A stretch of DNA of 45,430 nt from positions 1 to 45,430 of the forward strand of contig CAZDDI010000033.1 of assembly GCA_964504195.1 (NCBI GenBank), in the 5' to 3' direction. Made by a program: the position numbers and the translations under genes. Below the pieces are notes generated by a model. That model did no database searches, was not told the origin of the DNA, and worked only from the letters and a program-made list of their open reading frames with translations. Shown here piece after piece: positions 1 to 8,151 of the stretch. Each line of letters opens with the position of its first letter. The first letter of the stretch is position 1. The stretch is from CAZDDI01 sp964504195. GTDB lineage: Bacteria > Chloroflexota > Anaerolineae > B4-G1 > SLSP01.

Positions 1-151
1 TGACACAAAACCTTATTTACGGATTAATTTCTTAAAATTCATAAGCCTGTGGTACGGGGAGAGCATGCGCCGTTCGCAGCTATATGAAGCAGACGCTTCG
101 CGCTACGCTAATTTTGATTCGCCATTCACCATTTTTAAGGGAGACGCAACT

Positions 152-496
152 ATGACTGCGCACCCACAACGCCGCCGACACATTCCCACACGCACTTGCG
201 TGGCCTGCCGGACGTCGCGAGCCAAGCGCGATCTTGTGCGTGTTGTACGCACGCCGGAAGGCGAACTGGTGATTGATGAGACAGGCAAGCGCAACGGGCG
301 CGGCGCGTATCTGTGCCGCCAACAGCGCTGCTGGGAACTGGCATTCAAACGCGCCAGTATCGAACGTGCTTTGCAGAGTGCGCTGATTGCTGAAGAGCGC
401 GTGATGTTGTCGAACTATATGGCAACGTTGCCCGTCTCGCTGGATCCGACGGGTGAAACTGTTCCGAAAGAGAACGTTGTGGGAAAGGAGAACTAA
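152..496 (+). CDS. ylxR: YlxR/RnpM family RNA-binding protein
   Basis: A 114-residue basic protein of the YlxR (DUF448) family. Members bind RNA; in Bacillus the family member is reported to modulate RNase P. The conserved RTCVACR motif lies near residue 14 and GRGAYLC near residue 49. ATG 152 is chosen because AAGGGAG precedes it at good spacing. An upstream in-frame ATG at 65 would translate a stretch holding the TTCGCCATTCACC intergenic repeat. The stop is 3 nt before infB. The order ylxR-infB-rbfA follows nusA in most bacteria, so the TGA opening the window may be the end of nusA, which cannot be confirmed. Confidence 0.9.
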   Translation: MTAHPQRRRHIPTRTCVACRTSRAKRDLVRVVRTPEGELVIDETGKRNGRGAYLCRQQRCWELAFKRASIERALQSALIAEERVMLSNYMATLPVSLDPTGETVPKENVVGKEN

Positions 497-499
497 TAA

Positions 500-2308
500 A
501 TGAATCAAGCAGTAGATACCAATGAATTGAAGGAGCTCACGGTGCCCGAAGTGCTCACCGTGCGCGAGTTGGCCGAATTGATGAAAGTCACCCCCATCCA
601 AATCATCAAGAGTTTGATGAGCAGTGGTATGTTGGCAAGTATTAACCAGCAGATTGATTTCGATACGGCAGCCATTATCGCCAGCGAGTTCGGCTTCGAG
701 GCTAAACTACCCTACCCGGAATTTTCAGAAGAAGAAGCTGCCGAGACGGAGCTTTCTCCCTGGCAATTACTATTGGCTGGAGAAGCCTCTGCTGATTTGT
801 GCGACCGCCCACCGGTGGTGACGATTTTGGGGCATGTAGATCATGGCAAGACTTCGCTACTGGATGCCATTCGCCATACGGATGTGGCGGGGCGTGAGAG
901 CGGTGGTATCACCCAACATATCGGCGCGTACCAGATCAAACATAACAACCGGCGTATCACATTCCTGGACACGCCTGGGCATGAGGCGTTTACGGCGATG
1001 CGCGCACGCGGTGCGCACACTACCGACGTGGCTGTGCTGGTGGTCGCTGCCGATGATGGTGTGATGCCGCAGACCATCGAGGCGCTCAATCATGCGCGTG
1101 CCGCGCATGTCGCCATCATCGTGGCTCTGAACAAGGTAGATAAACCCAATGCCCGCCCGGATTTTGTCAAACAACAGCTCTCTGATCTCGGCCTGGTGCC
1201 GGATGAATGGGGCGGGAAAACTATGATCATTCCTGTCTCCGCTAAGCAGAAAAAGGGCCTGGAAGATATTCTTGAGGCGATTCTGTTGGTGGCTGATGAG
1301 ATGTGTGTGCAGGCTAATCCTGATCGTGCGGCCATTGGCTCGGTGTTGGAAGGGAATCTCGATAAACGCCAAGGCCCTTTGGCGACCGTGCTGATTCAGA
1401 ACGGTACATTGCACACGGGTGACGTGGTCGTGGTAGGCCGTACTTGGGGCAAGATGCGGGCCTTGATTGACGAGAAAGGGCGTCGGCATCGCACGGCTCC
1501 GCCCGGCACCCCCACCGTCATCATCGGTTTGCACGATGTTCCGGTGGCTGGTGACCGCCTGGAAGTGATGAAGGATGAGCGCACCGCGCGCGCTATTGCT
1601 ACGAAGCGCCAGGAAGACTATCGCGCGCAACAGCAATCTATGCTGCAACGCCCACTTTCGTTGGATGATATCTCGGCTCGCATCCGCGAGGGGCAGGCCA
1701 AAGAACTCAATATCGTGTTGAAGACTGACGTGCAAGGTTCTATTGAGCCGATTGTCACTTCGCTACAACGCCTGACGGTAGGGGATGTTAAACTCCACGT
1801 TATTCATGCGGCGGCAGGCGATATCAGTGAATCCGATTTGAACTTGGCGATGGCCTCTAACGCGATTGTGTTGGGCTTTCGTGTAGGTGTGGATGCGCCG
1901 GCCCGGCATATGGCCGATGCCGATGAGACTGAGATCAAAATCTACGAGATCATCTATAAACTGATTGAAGATGTTGAAAAAGCGATGAAGGGCTTGTTGG
2001 AGCCGGTGTATGCCGAAGCGGTCATTGGACAAGCCGAGGTGCGTGCGGTCTTCGATATACCCAAAGTGGGGCGCATCGCCGGGTGTTATGTGACCCATGG
2101 CCTGGTGCGGCGCAATGCCAAAGTACGGGTGCATCGCGGAAATCAGGTGCTGCATACCGGGACGTTGGGTTCCCTCAAGCGCTTCGAGAAGGACACGCGC
2201 GAGGTACGCACTAACTTCGAGTGTGGCATCAAAGTCGAAGGTTTCGACCATATCGAAGAAGGCGATCGCCTGGAATTCTTCGTGATGGAGCGGCAAGAGC
2301 AAGTGTAA
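500..2308 (+). CDS. infB: Translation initiation factor IF-2
   Basis: GTPase that places initiator fMet-tRNA on the 30S subunit and promotes subunit joining. At 602 residues it is a short form with only one compact IF2_N-type helical domain (about residues 14-65) before the G domain, lacking the long linker of enterobacterial IF-2. G-domain motifs visible: G1 GHVDHGKT (111-118), a GGITQHIGAY switch region, DTPGHEAF, NKVDK and an SAK motif. The beta-barrel and C-terminal fMet-tRNA-binding domains follow to the end. The start is preceded by GGGAAAGGAG. It is probably cotranscribed with ylxR. Confidence 0.98.
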   Translation: MNQAVDTNELKELTVPEVLTVRELAELMKVTPIQIIKSLMSSGMLASINQQIDFDTAAIIASEFGFEAKLPYPEFSEEEAAETELSPWQLLLAGEASADLCDRPPVVTILGHVDHGKTSLLDAIRHTDVAGRESGGITQHIGAYQIKHNNRRITFLDTPGHEAFTAMRARGAHTTDVAVLVVAADDGVMPQTIEALNHARAAHVAIIVALNKVDKPNARPDFVKQQLSDLGLVPDEWGGKTMIIPVSAKQKKGLEDILEAILLVADEMCVQANPDRAAIGSVLEGNLDKRQGPLATVLIQNGTLHTGDVVVVGRTWGKMRALIDEKGRRHRTAPPGTPTVIIGLHDVPVAGDRLEVMKDERTARAIATKRQEDYRAQQQSMLQRPLSLDDISARIREGQAKELNIVLKTDVQGSIEPIVTSLQRLTVGDVKLHVIHAAAGDISESDLNLAMASNAIVLGFRVGVDAPARHMADADETEIKIYEIIYKLIEDVEKAMKGLLEPVYAEAVIGQAEVRAVFDIPKVGRIAGCYVTHGLVRRNAKVRVHRGNQVLHTGTLGSLKRFEKDTREVRTNFECGIKVEGFDHIEEGDRLEFFVMERQEQV

Positions 2309-2449
2309 CGCCAGCGACAAGCCACCAGCCACAAGTTGCAAGCAATATCATGGAGTTTCCATGAGCCAGCGGCTTACCACTGATAACGAAAATAGTAGTA
2401 GTCAGGCGGACGCCCGAATGTGTATTTGAGATTTTCAGAGGAAAACACT
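2309..2449 (+). other. infB-rbfA gap with small palindrome and possible 22-codon ORF
   Basis: This 141-base spacer breaks an otherwise tight operon. It holds a palindrome with 7-base arms, TCATGGA-GTT-TCCATGA (2348-2364). The second arm contains ATG 2361, which opens a 22-codon frame ending at TGA 2427-2429, with GGAG a few bases upstream. The peptide would be polar and resembles nothing I know. It could be a leader ORF or chance; no coding claim is made. Confidence 0.3.
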
Positions 2450-2860
2450 ATGAGCAAAAAATATATACAACGGGTGGGTCTGTTGTTACGCCGGAAGATC
2501 ACCCAACTATTGTTGGCAGGCAGCAACGACCCACGTCTGGGAATAGTGACGATTACCGACGTGATTCCCAACCGCGACACGACCCGTGCCGAGGTTTTCT
2601 ACAGCCTCTACGGCACAGACCTGGATCGCCGCGAAATCCACGCCGTTCTGACCGGTATGACGGGTTGGCTGCGCTCGGAAATGGCCGCGACGTTGCGCTT
2701 GCGCAAGATACCCGAGCTGGTGTTCGTGTACGATCCGTCGTTAGAGCACGGTGCGCGCATTGAAGCCATCCTGGGGCAGCTCGATCTGGGCGCGGATGAA
2801 CCGGACGCCAGTGTCGAGGATTTGGGTGAAGATGATGAACACTTTGACGCAGATGCCTGA
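2450..2860 (+). CDS. rbfA: Ribosome-binding factor A
   Basis: A 136-residue KH-fold protein that acts in late 30S maturation near the 5' end of 16S rRNA. Family hallmarks are the N-terminal helix starting SKKYIQRVG, the segment NDPRLGIVTITDV, the R-A-V-F-Y-like strand (RAEVFYSLYG), and the end of the fold at IPELVFVYDPSLEHGARIE. An acidic tail (EDLGEDDEHFDADA) extends past the core. ATG 2450 is chosen because AGAGGAAA lies just upstream; an in-frame ATG at 2420 has no ribosome binding site. It overlaps nrnA, suggesting translational coupling. Confidence 0.95.
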   Translation: MSKKYIQRVGLLLRRKITQLLLAGSNDPRLGIVTITDVIPNRDTTRAEVFYSLYGTDLDRREIHAVLTGMTGWLRSEMAATLRLRKIPELVFVYDPSLEHGARIEAILGQLDLGADEPDASVEDLGEDDEHFDADA

Positions 2861-3809
2861 GGTCGTTGCTCTGTTGCAGGGCAGCGACCGCCCCCTGCTG
2901 CTTGCACATCCCCGACCCGATGGCGACGCCATCGGGTCGGTCTTGGCGTTGCGGTTGGCGCTCCTACAGCTGGGGAAATCGCCGCTGGTAGCATGCATCC
3001 ACCCCGCGCCGGACACTTTCGCTTACCTGCCGGGCCACGCCGAGTTTGTACAAACGCTGCCGCCTGATGCCGGGATTGATTTGGTGGTAGCCGTGGATCA
3101 GAGCGACCTGCGGCGTACCGGCGGCTTATACCCGGAGAGCTGGCGCGGCGTGATCCCGCTGGCGGTCATTGATCATCACGAGACCAATGATGCTTTTGGC
3201 GATGCTAATTTAGTGGTGGGCGACGCTGCCGCGACTGCGGTGGTGATGACGGATGTGATCGCGGCGTTGGGCGTGCCGCTCACGCCGGATATCGCCACTT
3301 GCCTGCTCACGGGCATCCTGGGCGATACGCGCGGCCTCCGCACCGATAATACCACGCCGGACGTGCTGGCCCTGGTCACGCACCTGATGGCCGCCGGCGG
3401 CGATTATCATACCGCTATGCGCGAGGGGTTGGACGTAGTGCCGTATATCCACATGCGCGCGTGGGGCATTGCGCTCAATAACTTGCGCCTGGAAGACGGC
3501 TTGGCGTGGACGACGCTCAATCTGGAAGATAAGGCCGCGCTCGACATTGCCGACCATGAAGATATAGATTTAGGGAATTTGATCAACCACACCCGCGAAG
3601 CGCGTGTCATCGCTGTCTTCATTGAGATGCGCGATGGCACGGTGAAGGTGAGCCTGCGTTCGCGGGGTAGCGTGAACGTAGCAGGCGTCGCCAAGATGTT
3701 CGCCGGTGGAGGACATCAGCAGGCGGCGGGCTTTTCGGTCGCTGGGCCGCTTGATGTGGCGACGGCAACTGCCTTGCCGCCGGTGCGTGCCTTGCTGTCC
3801 GGTTTTTGA
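2832..3809 (+). CDS. nrnA: DHH-family oligoribonuclease / pAp phosphatase (NrnA-like)
   Basis: About 325 residues, the usual length for NrnA, which degrades nano-RNAs and in many species dephosphorylates pAp. Motifs: AHPRPDGDAIGS (25-36), the VAVDQSD segment with D90 and D93, DHH (115-117) for metal binding, GILGDTRG, and the C-terminal DHHA1 motif GGGHQQAAGF. The start is uncertain: ATG 2832 or 2835, inside the end of rbfA, or 2853. 2832 is used because GAGGATTTGGGTGA precedes it. The overlap with rbfA and the 14-nt gap to truB place it in one operon, as in many Gram-positive genomes. Confidence 0.95.
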   Translation: MMNTLTQMPEVVALLQGSDRPLLLAHPRPDGDAIGSVLALRLALLQLGKSPLVACIHPAPDTFAYLPGHAEFVQTLPPDAGIDLVVAVDQSDLRRTGGLYPESWRGVIPLAVIDHHETNDAFGDANLVVGDAAATAVVMTDVIAALGVPLTPDIATCLLTGILGDTRGLRTDNTTPDVLALVTHLMAAGGDYHTAMREGLDVVPYIHMRAWGIALNNLRLEDGLAWTTLNLEDKAALDIADHEDIDLGNLINHTREARVIAVFIEMRDGTVKVSLRSRGSVNVAGVAKMFAGGGHQQAAGFSVAGPLDVATATALPPVRALLSGF

Positions 3810-3823
3810 GGCGTGCGAGCGGT

Positions 3824-4690
3824 ATGCCCACCGGCTTATTGATCCTCGACAAACCCGCCGGGATGACCTCGCACGATGTCGTCAATGCGGTGCGACGGCT
3901 GGCGGGCGTGCGGCAGGTGGGGCACACCGGCACGCTTGACCCGCTGGCGACGGGCGTGCTGCTCGTGCTCATCGGCCCGGCGACGCGGCTGGCACGCTAT
4001 CTCTCCGGCGTGGATAAAACCTACCGCGCCGGGATCCGCCTGGGCGTGACCACCACCACCTACGACGCCGAGGGCGACGTGGTGGAGCAGCGCCCCGTCA
4101 GCGTGGATCAAGCGACGCTCGAAGCAGCGTTGGCGCAGTTTCGCGGCCCGCTGCTACAAGTTCCGCCGATGGTCTCTGCGCTCAAGGTAGGCGGCAAGAA
4201 GCTCTACGAACTCGCGCGCAAGGGCCAGGAGGTCGAGCGCGCCCCCCGCCCTGTCACCATCCACAGCCTCACACTCACGGCCTGGAATCCGCCCGACGTG
4301 AGCATCGAAGTCGCCTGTTCCTCTGGTACTTACATCCGCAGCCTGGCCTACGATTTGGGGCAGATTTTGGGCTGTGGCGCGCATCTTGCCGCGTTGCAGC
4401 GGACAGTGGTAGGTGCGTTCCAGCTGGAGCAGGCATACACACTCGACCAGCTCGCCGCGCCGGATGCGCTGGCCGAAGTCGTTGTGCCGCCCAGCGCGAT
4501 TCTGCCGCACATCCCCGCCGTGACCCTCAGCGAGGCGCAAGTCGTCGCCGTGCGCTATGGGCAGACCATCACGCTCGATATGCCGCCGGATGCTGCGCCC
4601 GCGCAAGCCTGGGATGCGGACGGGAATCTGGTCGCCATGCTTATCCCCACCGAGATGGGCGGCTGGCGTCCGGAGCTCGTGCTGGCGTAA
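3824..4690 (+). CDS. truB: tRNA pseudouridine-55 synthase
   Basis: Isomerises U55 to pseudouridine in the T-loop of tRNAs. The protein is 288 residues. The N-terminal GLLILDKPAGMTSHDVVN and the catalytic motif GHTGTLDPLATGVL, with the nucleophilic Asp at residue 39, are diagnostic. GTYIRSLAYDLG marks the RNA-binding core. About 75 C-terminal residues form the TruB C-terminal/PUA-like part. ATG 3824 is chosen as the family start MPTGLLILDK; a TTG at 3806 overlapping the nrnA stop is less likely. It sits 11 nt upstream of ribF. Confidence 0.97.
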   Translation: MPTGLLILDKPAGMTSHDVVNAVRRLAGVRQVGHTGTLDPLATGVLLVLIGPATRLARYLSGVDKTYRAGIRLGVTTTTYDAEGDVVEQRPVSVDQATLEAALAQFRGPLLQVPPMVSALKVGGKKLYELARKGQEVERAPRPVTIHSLTLTAWNPPDVSIEVACSSGTYIRSLAYDLGQILGCGAHLAALQRTVVGAFQLEQAYTLDQLAAPDALAEVVVPPSAILPHIPAVTLSEAQVVAVRYGQTITLDMPPDAAPAQAWDADGNLVAMLIPTEMGGWRPELVLA

Positions 4691-4701
4691 GGGAAAAGCC
4701 G

Positions 4702-5625
4702 ATGTGGATCAAACGGGATTGGCCGCGTACTAAAGTGGCAGGCCCTACGGCGCTGACCATTGGCGCTTTCGATGGGGTGCATCGCGGGCATCAGGCTTTG
4801 CTGGGCGAACTGCGCGAGGATGCGCACGCCGTCGGGATGCAGGCCGTCGTGTTCACCTTCAACCCGTTGCCCCGGCAGGTGTTCGGCCCAGGCCGCCACA
4901 CGCTGCTCTCCACGCTGGAGGAGCGGCTGGCGCGCTTCGCCGCGTTGGGGCTGGATGGCGTCGTCATTGCAAATTTTGATCCGCGCTTTGCGGAAACCCC
5001 GGCGGGCGACTTTGTCCAAGCACTGCGCGCGCGGCTGGGTATGGCGCGGCTATGGGCCGGGCCGGATTTCGCGCTGGGCCGCGCCCGCGAGGGCGATATG
5101 GACTATTTGCGCGAAATGGGTGCGTGGCTGGGCTATGAAGTGCGTACCTTCGCGCCCTATCTGTGGCGCGGCGCAGCGGTGCGCAGCACGCGCATCCGCC
5201 AGGCGGTGCAGGCCGGCGCACTTGAGGAGGCGAACGATTTATTGGGCCGCCCTTACGCGCTCAGTGGTTGGGTCACGCGCGGCGATGGACGCGGACGGCA
5301 GTTGGGCTTCCCCACGGCCAATCTTGCCCCCCTGCCCGATTACTTACTCCCGGCGCACGGCATCTACGTCTGCCGGGCCTGCGCCCCGCAGGGAATTTTC
5401 AACGCGCTCGTGAACATCGGCACGCGCCCGACCTTCGATTTGGGCACGGTTACGGTAGAAGCGTACTTGTTGGATTTCGATGATGACCTCTACGGCCACC
5501 CGTTGCGCCTGGAGTTTCTGGCGCGCTTGCGGGATGAATTGAAATTTACTTCTGCCGAGGCGTTGATAGCGCAGATGGGCCGTGATGTAGTAGCCGCACG
5601 CGCTTGGTTGAATGCAGCCGTGTAA
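4702..5625 (+). CDS. ribF: Bifunctional riboflavin kinase / FAD synthetase
   Basis: Phosphorylates riboflavin to FMN, then adenylylates it to FAD. The 307-residue protein has the family length. The N-terminal nucleotidyltransferase domain shows GAFDGVHRGHQ (21-31). The C-terminal flavokinase domain begins near residue 180 with GDGRGRQLGFPTANL and has NIGTRPTF. It is the last gene of the operon; a pairing of truB with ribF is common. Just after the stop, the bases AAGCAAAGAAAAATTC and CAAAGTTTCTTTG offer only weak terminator potential. Confidence 0.97.
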   Translation: MWIKRDWPRTKVAGPTALTIGAFDGVHRGHQALLGELREDAHAVGMQAVVFTFNPLPRQVFGPGRHTLLSTLEERLARFAALGLDGVVIANFDPRFAETPAGDFVQALRARLGMARLWAGPDFALGRAREGDMDYLREMGAWLGYEVRTFAPYLWRGAAVRSTRIRQAVQAGALEEANDLLGRPYALSGWVTRGDGRGRQLGFPTANLAPLPDYLLPAHGIYVCRACAPQGIFNALVNIGTRPTFDLGTVTVEAYLLDFDDDLYGHPLRLEFLARLRDELKFTSAEALIAQMGRDVVAARAWLNAAV

Positions 5626-5696
5626 GCAAAGAAAAATTCTCCAGCGCAAAGTTTCTTTGTGCCAGTCTCCGGTAGCGGGGCCGCGCAATTTCCGCA

Positions 5697-6452
5697 CTAT
5701 TTGCGCGCGACGACAAACACGCGGGCTTCTTCGTCCGGCTCGATTAGCGGGGACTGCAAATCCTTGATTTTGGCGAAGTGGATGTTTTGCCAGCCTGCAT
5801 CGAGCAGAGCAGCGCGCACCCAGGCCAGATCGAAGGCAGTATTGAACGCGGTCAACTCGAAGCGCTCGTACAGCGGCCCTTCCGCGCGCGTGAATCCACT
5901 GATGCGCGTCCAGGCTTTGCCGGTTACATCATCATAAAAGCCGCGTGTAATGATGAGGGCTTCATCGTTGTCATCGTCTACATGGACGTTGTTCCACTGC
6001 CGCAGCCCCTTGCGCGTGTTGAGGTCGAAGATGAACATGCCCTCGCAAACCGCGTGGACGCAGCGGAAACAATCCCGCAGCGCCGCTTCGTCCGGCAGAT
6101 GGTTGAGCGCATCGAATGTAGATACGACCAGTCCAAAGCGCTCCTCCAGCGTGAAATCGCTCGCGTCCCCTTGTACGAACCGGGCCTGCCCTGATGCAAG
6201 GTAGGGAGCGCAGTTCTCCCGTGCATAGTGCAGCATATCTTCGGAGAGATCAAGCCCCACGACGCGATAACCATGCACAAGAAAGTGCGCCGCCAGATGA
6301 CCCGCCCCACAGCAGAGATCAAGCACGGATGGGTTCGCCTCACCGCCAGGCGAGGCAGCGTAGAACTCGCGGATGAGCGGCGCGACGTGGTTGGCAAATC
6401 CGCCCCACTGCGCGTTATAGACACGGGCAAAACCAGAATTGTAGGTGTGCAT
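5697..6452 (-). CDS. Class I SAM-dependent methyltransferase, substrate unknown
   Basis: A 251-residue soluble protein with a Rossmann methyltransferase core: motif I VLDLCCGAGHLA (from residue 43), an acidic loop after strand 2 (GLDLSEDML), and a motif-II-like QGDASDF. The second half contains a beta-rich insertion typical of the Methyltransf_25 / small-molecule methyltransferases. The start ATG 6452 has AGGAG at ideal spacing. It converges with ribF and lies downstream of an ABC ATPase on the same strand, separated by a 61-bp repeat. Nothing in the context names its substrate. Confidence 0.85.
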   Translation of the reverse strand: MHTYNSGFARVYNAQWGGFANHVAPLIREFYAASPGGEANPSVLDLCCGAGHLAAHFLVHGYRVVGLDLSEDMLHYARENCAPYLASGQARFVQGDASDFTLEERFGLVVSTFDALNHLPDEAALRDCFRCVHAVCEGMFIFDLNTRKGLRQWNNVHVDDDNDEALIITRGFYDDVTGKAWTRISGFTRAEGPLYERFELTAFNTAFDLAWVRAALLDAGWQNIHFAKIKDLQSPLIEPDEEARVFVVARK

Positions 6453-6476
6453 GGGATACTCCTGTGCGAATCAATT

Positions 6477-6537
6477 TAGCCACGAATTGCACGAATTGAC
6501 ACGAAATCATCTCGCAGATTCGTAAAATTAGTGGCTA
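6477..6537. repeat. 61-bp inverted-repeat element overlapping an ABC gene stop
   Basis: The ends TAGCCACGAATT (6477-6488) and AATTAGTGGCTA (6526-6537) are inverted copies with one mismatch. Between them are ACGAATT/ACGAAAT direct repeats. The right arm contains the TAG stop of the ABC ATPase gene. Related GCTTAGTGGCTTAAAC motifs occur near 7628 and 7995. Probably a small dispersed repeat; no target duplication is evident. Confidence 0.6.
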
Positions 6538-7530
6538 GACATCCCCCCGCGCCGCGCCGTAGATTTGGGCGATGATGGCTTCCATCGGCGGGTTGTCTAT
6601 GTTGATATCCACAATACTGTACCGCGCGAGCAGATCGGCAGTGACGCGCTCGATGGGAGCGATGGTGGTGTCTACCTCCAGCTTCACGCCATAGTCCCGC
6701 TGCTTGAGGATGGTCACGCCAGGCGCATCGAAGCCCGCCCACGGCGTCCCCAACTTCAGCGAGACGGTCTTGGTGCGGAAGTAACTGTGCTTGAGCTCGG
6801 TCACGCCGCCGTCGTAGATCACCTCGCCGTGATTGATGACCATCGCCCGACGGCAGAGCACTTCCACGTCGCCCGCGTCGTGCGAGGTGAGGAAGACCGT
6901 CACGCCCTCGCGCTGGTTGAGCTCCAGAATCAGATCGCGGATGCGCTGTTTCACCACCACATCCAGGCCGATGGTCGGCTCATCGAGGAACAGGATGCGC
7001 GGGCGGTGCAGCAGCGAGGCGGCGATCTCGCACCGCATCCGCTCGCCCAGCGAGAGTTTGCGCACGGGCGTGTGCAGATGCTCGCCGATCTCGAACAGCG
7101 TCACCAGCTCGCCCAGCCGCTCGCGGTAGGCATCCTGGCGCAACTCATAGATGTGCGCCAGCAGGTCGAAGGAATCCGCCGGAGGAAGGTGATACCACAA
7201 CTGCGACTTCTGCCCGAAGACCGCACCGATCTGATACGCGAGCTGTTGGCGCTGCTTCCAGGGAATGAGGCCCAGCACGGTCGCCGCGCCGGAGGTGGGG
7301 TGCAAGATGCCGGTGAGCATCTTGATGGTGGTGGATTTGCCCGCGCCGTTCGGGCCGATAAAAGCCAGCCGCTCGCCCTCGGCCACATCGAAGGTGACGC
7401 CCTTGACGGCGGTCACTTCTTTGTGCGTCGGCGCGAAGAACGAGCGCACGCTGCCCGCCAGCCCCGGCTGCTTCTCCACGCTCACAAAGCGCTTGCACAA
7501 CTCGCGGATTTGAATGATAGGAGGGGTCAT
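6535..7530 (-). CDS. ABC-2 type transporter ATP-binding protein
   Basis: A 331-residue ABC ATPase of the subclass that normally works with ABC-2 (DUF990-type) permeases. Motifs: Walker A GPNGAGKST (59-67), Q-loop near VFGQKSQLWYH, signature LSLGERMRCEIA, Walker B ILFLDEPTIGLDV and switch H in TSHDAGDV. About 110 residues follow the core, a C-terminal extension seen in drug/lipid exporters. The N-terminal segment before strand 1 is long and rich in basic and aromatic residues. No permease gene is adjacent on either side, so its partner must be elsewhere or lost. The stop codon falls in the arm of a repeat. Confidence 0.9.
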   Translation of the reverse strand: MTPPIIQIRELCKRFVSVEKQPGLAGSVRSFFAPTHKEVTAVKGVTFDVAEGERLAFIGPNGAGKSTTIKMLTGILHPTSGAATVLGLIPWKQRQQLAYQIGAVFGQKSQLWYHLPPADSFDLLAHIYELRQDAYRERLGELVTLFEIGEHLHTPVRKLSLGERMRCEIAASLLHRPRILFLDEPTIGLDVVVKQRIRDLILELNQREGVTVFLTSHDAGDVEVLCRRAMVINHGEVIYDGGVTELKHSYFRTKTVSLKLGTPWAGFDAPGVTILKQRDYGVKLEVDTTIAPIERVTADLLARYSIVDINIDNPPMEAIIAQIYGAARGDV

Positions 7531-7627
7531 AGTTCTGCCACCGATTTTTTATTACAGATACACAGAGGGTAAAGAGATTTTTAACTTTTTCTATAGGCGA
7601 AACTTAATGGCATTGACAAATCTCTTT

Positions 7628-7702
7628 GCTTAGTGGCTTAAACGAAAGCCCCTCTAATACTAGGGGGCTGTGGGCGAGCAGGGACTCGAACCCTGGACCT
7701 CA
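7628..7702 (-). repeat. Second copy of the tRNA-Val 3' half plus downstream hairpin
   Basis: This segment repeats 7995-8071. Forty bases are identical (7663-7702 against 8032-8071), covering the tRNA from the variable loop through the T arm and 3' acceptor strand. The flanking hairpin and GCTTAGTGGCTTAAA are repeated with a few differences. Beyond 7702 the sequence no longer resembles a tRNA, so this is a 3' remnant. It may mark the far end of an element integrated at the tRNA gene, or be a decayed tandem tRNA copy. Confidence 0.85.
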
Positions 7703-7774
7703 TGGGGTAAATCCTGACATTTCTTCCAGTTGATCATACCACACATAACATTCTTACACCGTGCCGTGTGGGCA

Positions 7775-7981
7775 TTATAGATTCGGTGGAACCATTCCAG
7801 CAAACAGCACGAGGGCTGTCACACAACACATCAGCAACACTCCCATCACTAATACTACAATAACACCTATCACAATTGCCAAGCCTGCCGATATCCCCAG
7901 CACCGCCCCCAGAGAACCGAGGCACGATGCCGCCCCCACTTCGCCTGGATCGCGTCCTAACCGTACATCATAAATGCCCAT
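7775..7981 (-). CDS. Small hydrophobic membrane peptide, unknown
   Basis: A 68-residue frame between the two tRNA-half repeats. A polar N-terminus (MGIYDVRLGRDPGEVG) is followed by an almost continuous Val/Leu/Ile/Gly-rich segment of about 45 residues, enough for two membrane passes, with adjacent Cys residues. ATG 7981 has AAGGGGG at acceptable spacing; a TTG at 7987 is an alternative. Base composition is lower in GC than the neighbours. I do not recognise the family. It might be a small membrane effector or a chance frame, but the strand-specific hydrophobic pattern and ribosome binding site favour a real gene. Confidence 0.45.
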   Translation of the reverse strand: MGIYDVRLGRDPGEVGAASCLGSLGAVLGISAGLAIVIGVIVVLVMGVLLMCCVTALVLFAGMVPPNL

Positions 7982-8014
7982 AAACAATCCCCCTTGCTTA
8001 GTGGCTTAAACAAC

Positions 8015-8038
8015 AGCCCCCCTAATGTTAGGGGGGCT
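8015..8038 (-). terminator. Hairpin after tRNA-Val
   Basis: A perfect 11-bp stem, AGCCCCCCTAA with TTAGGGGGGCT and a 2-base loop, begins just past the tRNA 3' end on the minus strand and is followed by TGTTGTTT. A slightly diverged copy (near 7645-7668) follows the partial tRNA. This position and shape fit an intrinsic terminator. Confidence 0.75.
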
Positions 8039-8039
8039 G

Positions 8040-8113
8040 TGGGCGAGCAGGGACTCGAACCCTGGACCTCACGGATGTGAACCGTGCGCTCTAGCCGACT
8101 GAGCTACTCACCC
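8040..8113 (-). tRNA. tRNA-Val (anticodon CAC)
   Basis: A complete 74-nt cloverleaf reads on the minus strand. The 7-bp acceptor GGGTGAG pairs with CTCGCCC, with one G-U pair. The D arm is GCTC/GAGC. The anticodon stem CACGG/CCGTG carries the loop TTCACAT, giving CAC. A 5-base variable region and the T arm CAGGG-TTCGAGT-CCCTG follow, then discriminator A. CCA is not encoded. The TAGCTCAG start of the D arm matches bacterial valine tRNAs. Its 3' half is duplicated downstream. Confidence 0.95.
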
Positions 8114-8151
8114 GCAGGCGAGATTATAGCATATCCGCCCAAAAAGACAAA

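Noticed and set aside
857..1735. Minus-strand 292-codon frame
   Set aside because: Antisense to infB, with no ribosome binding site and no recognisable domain.
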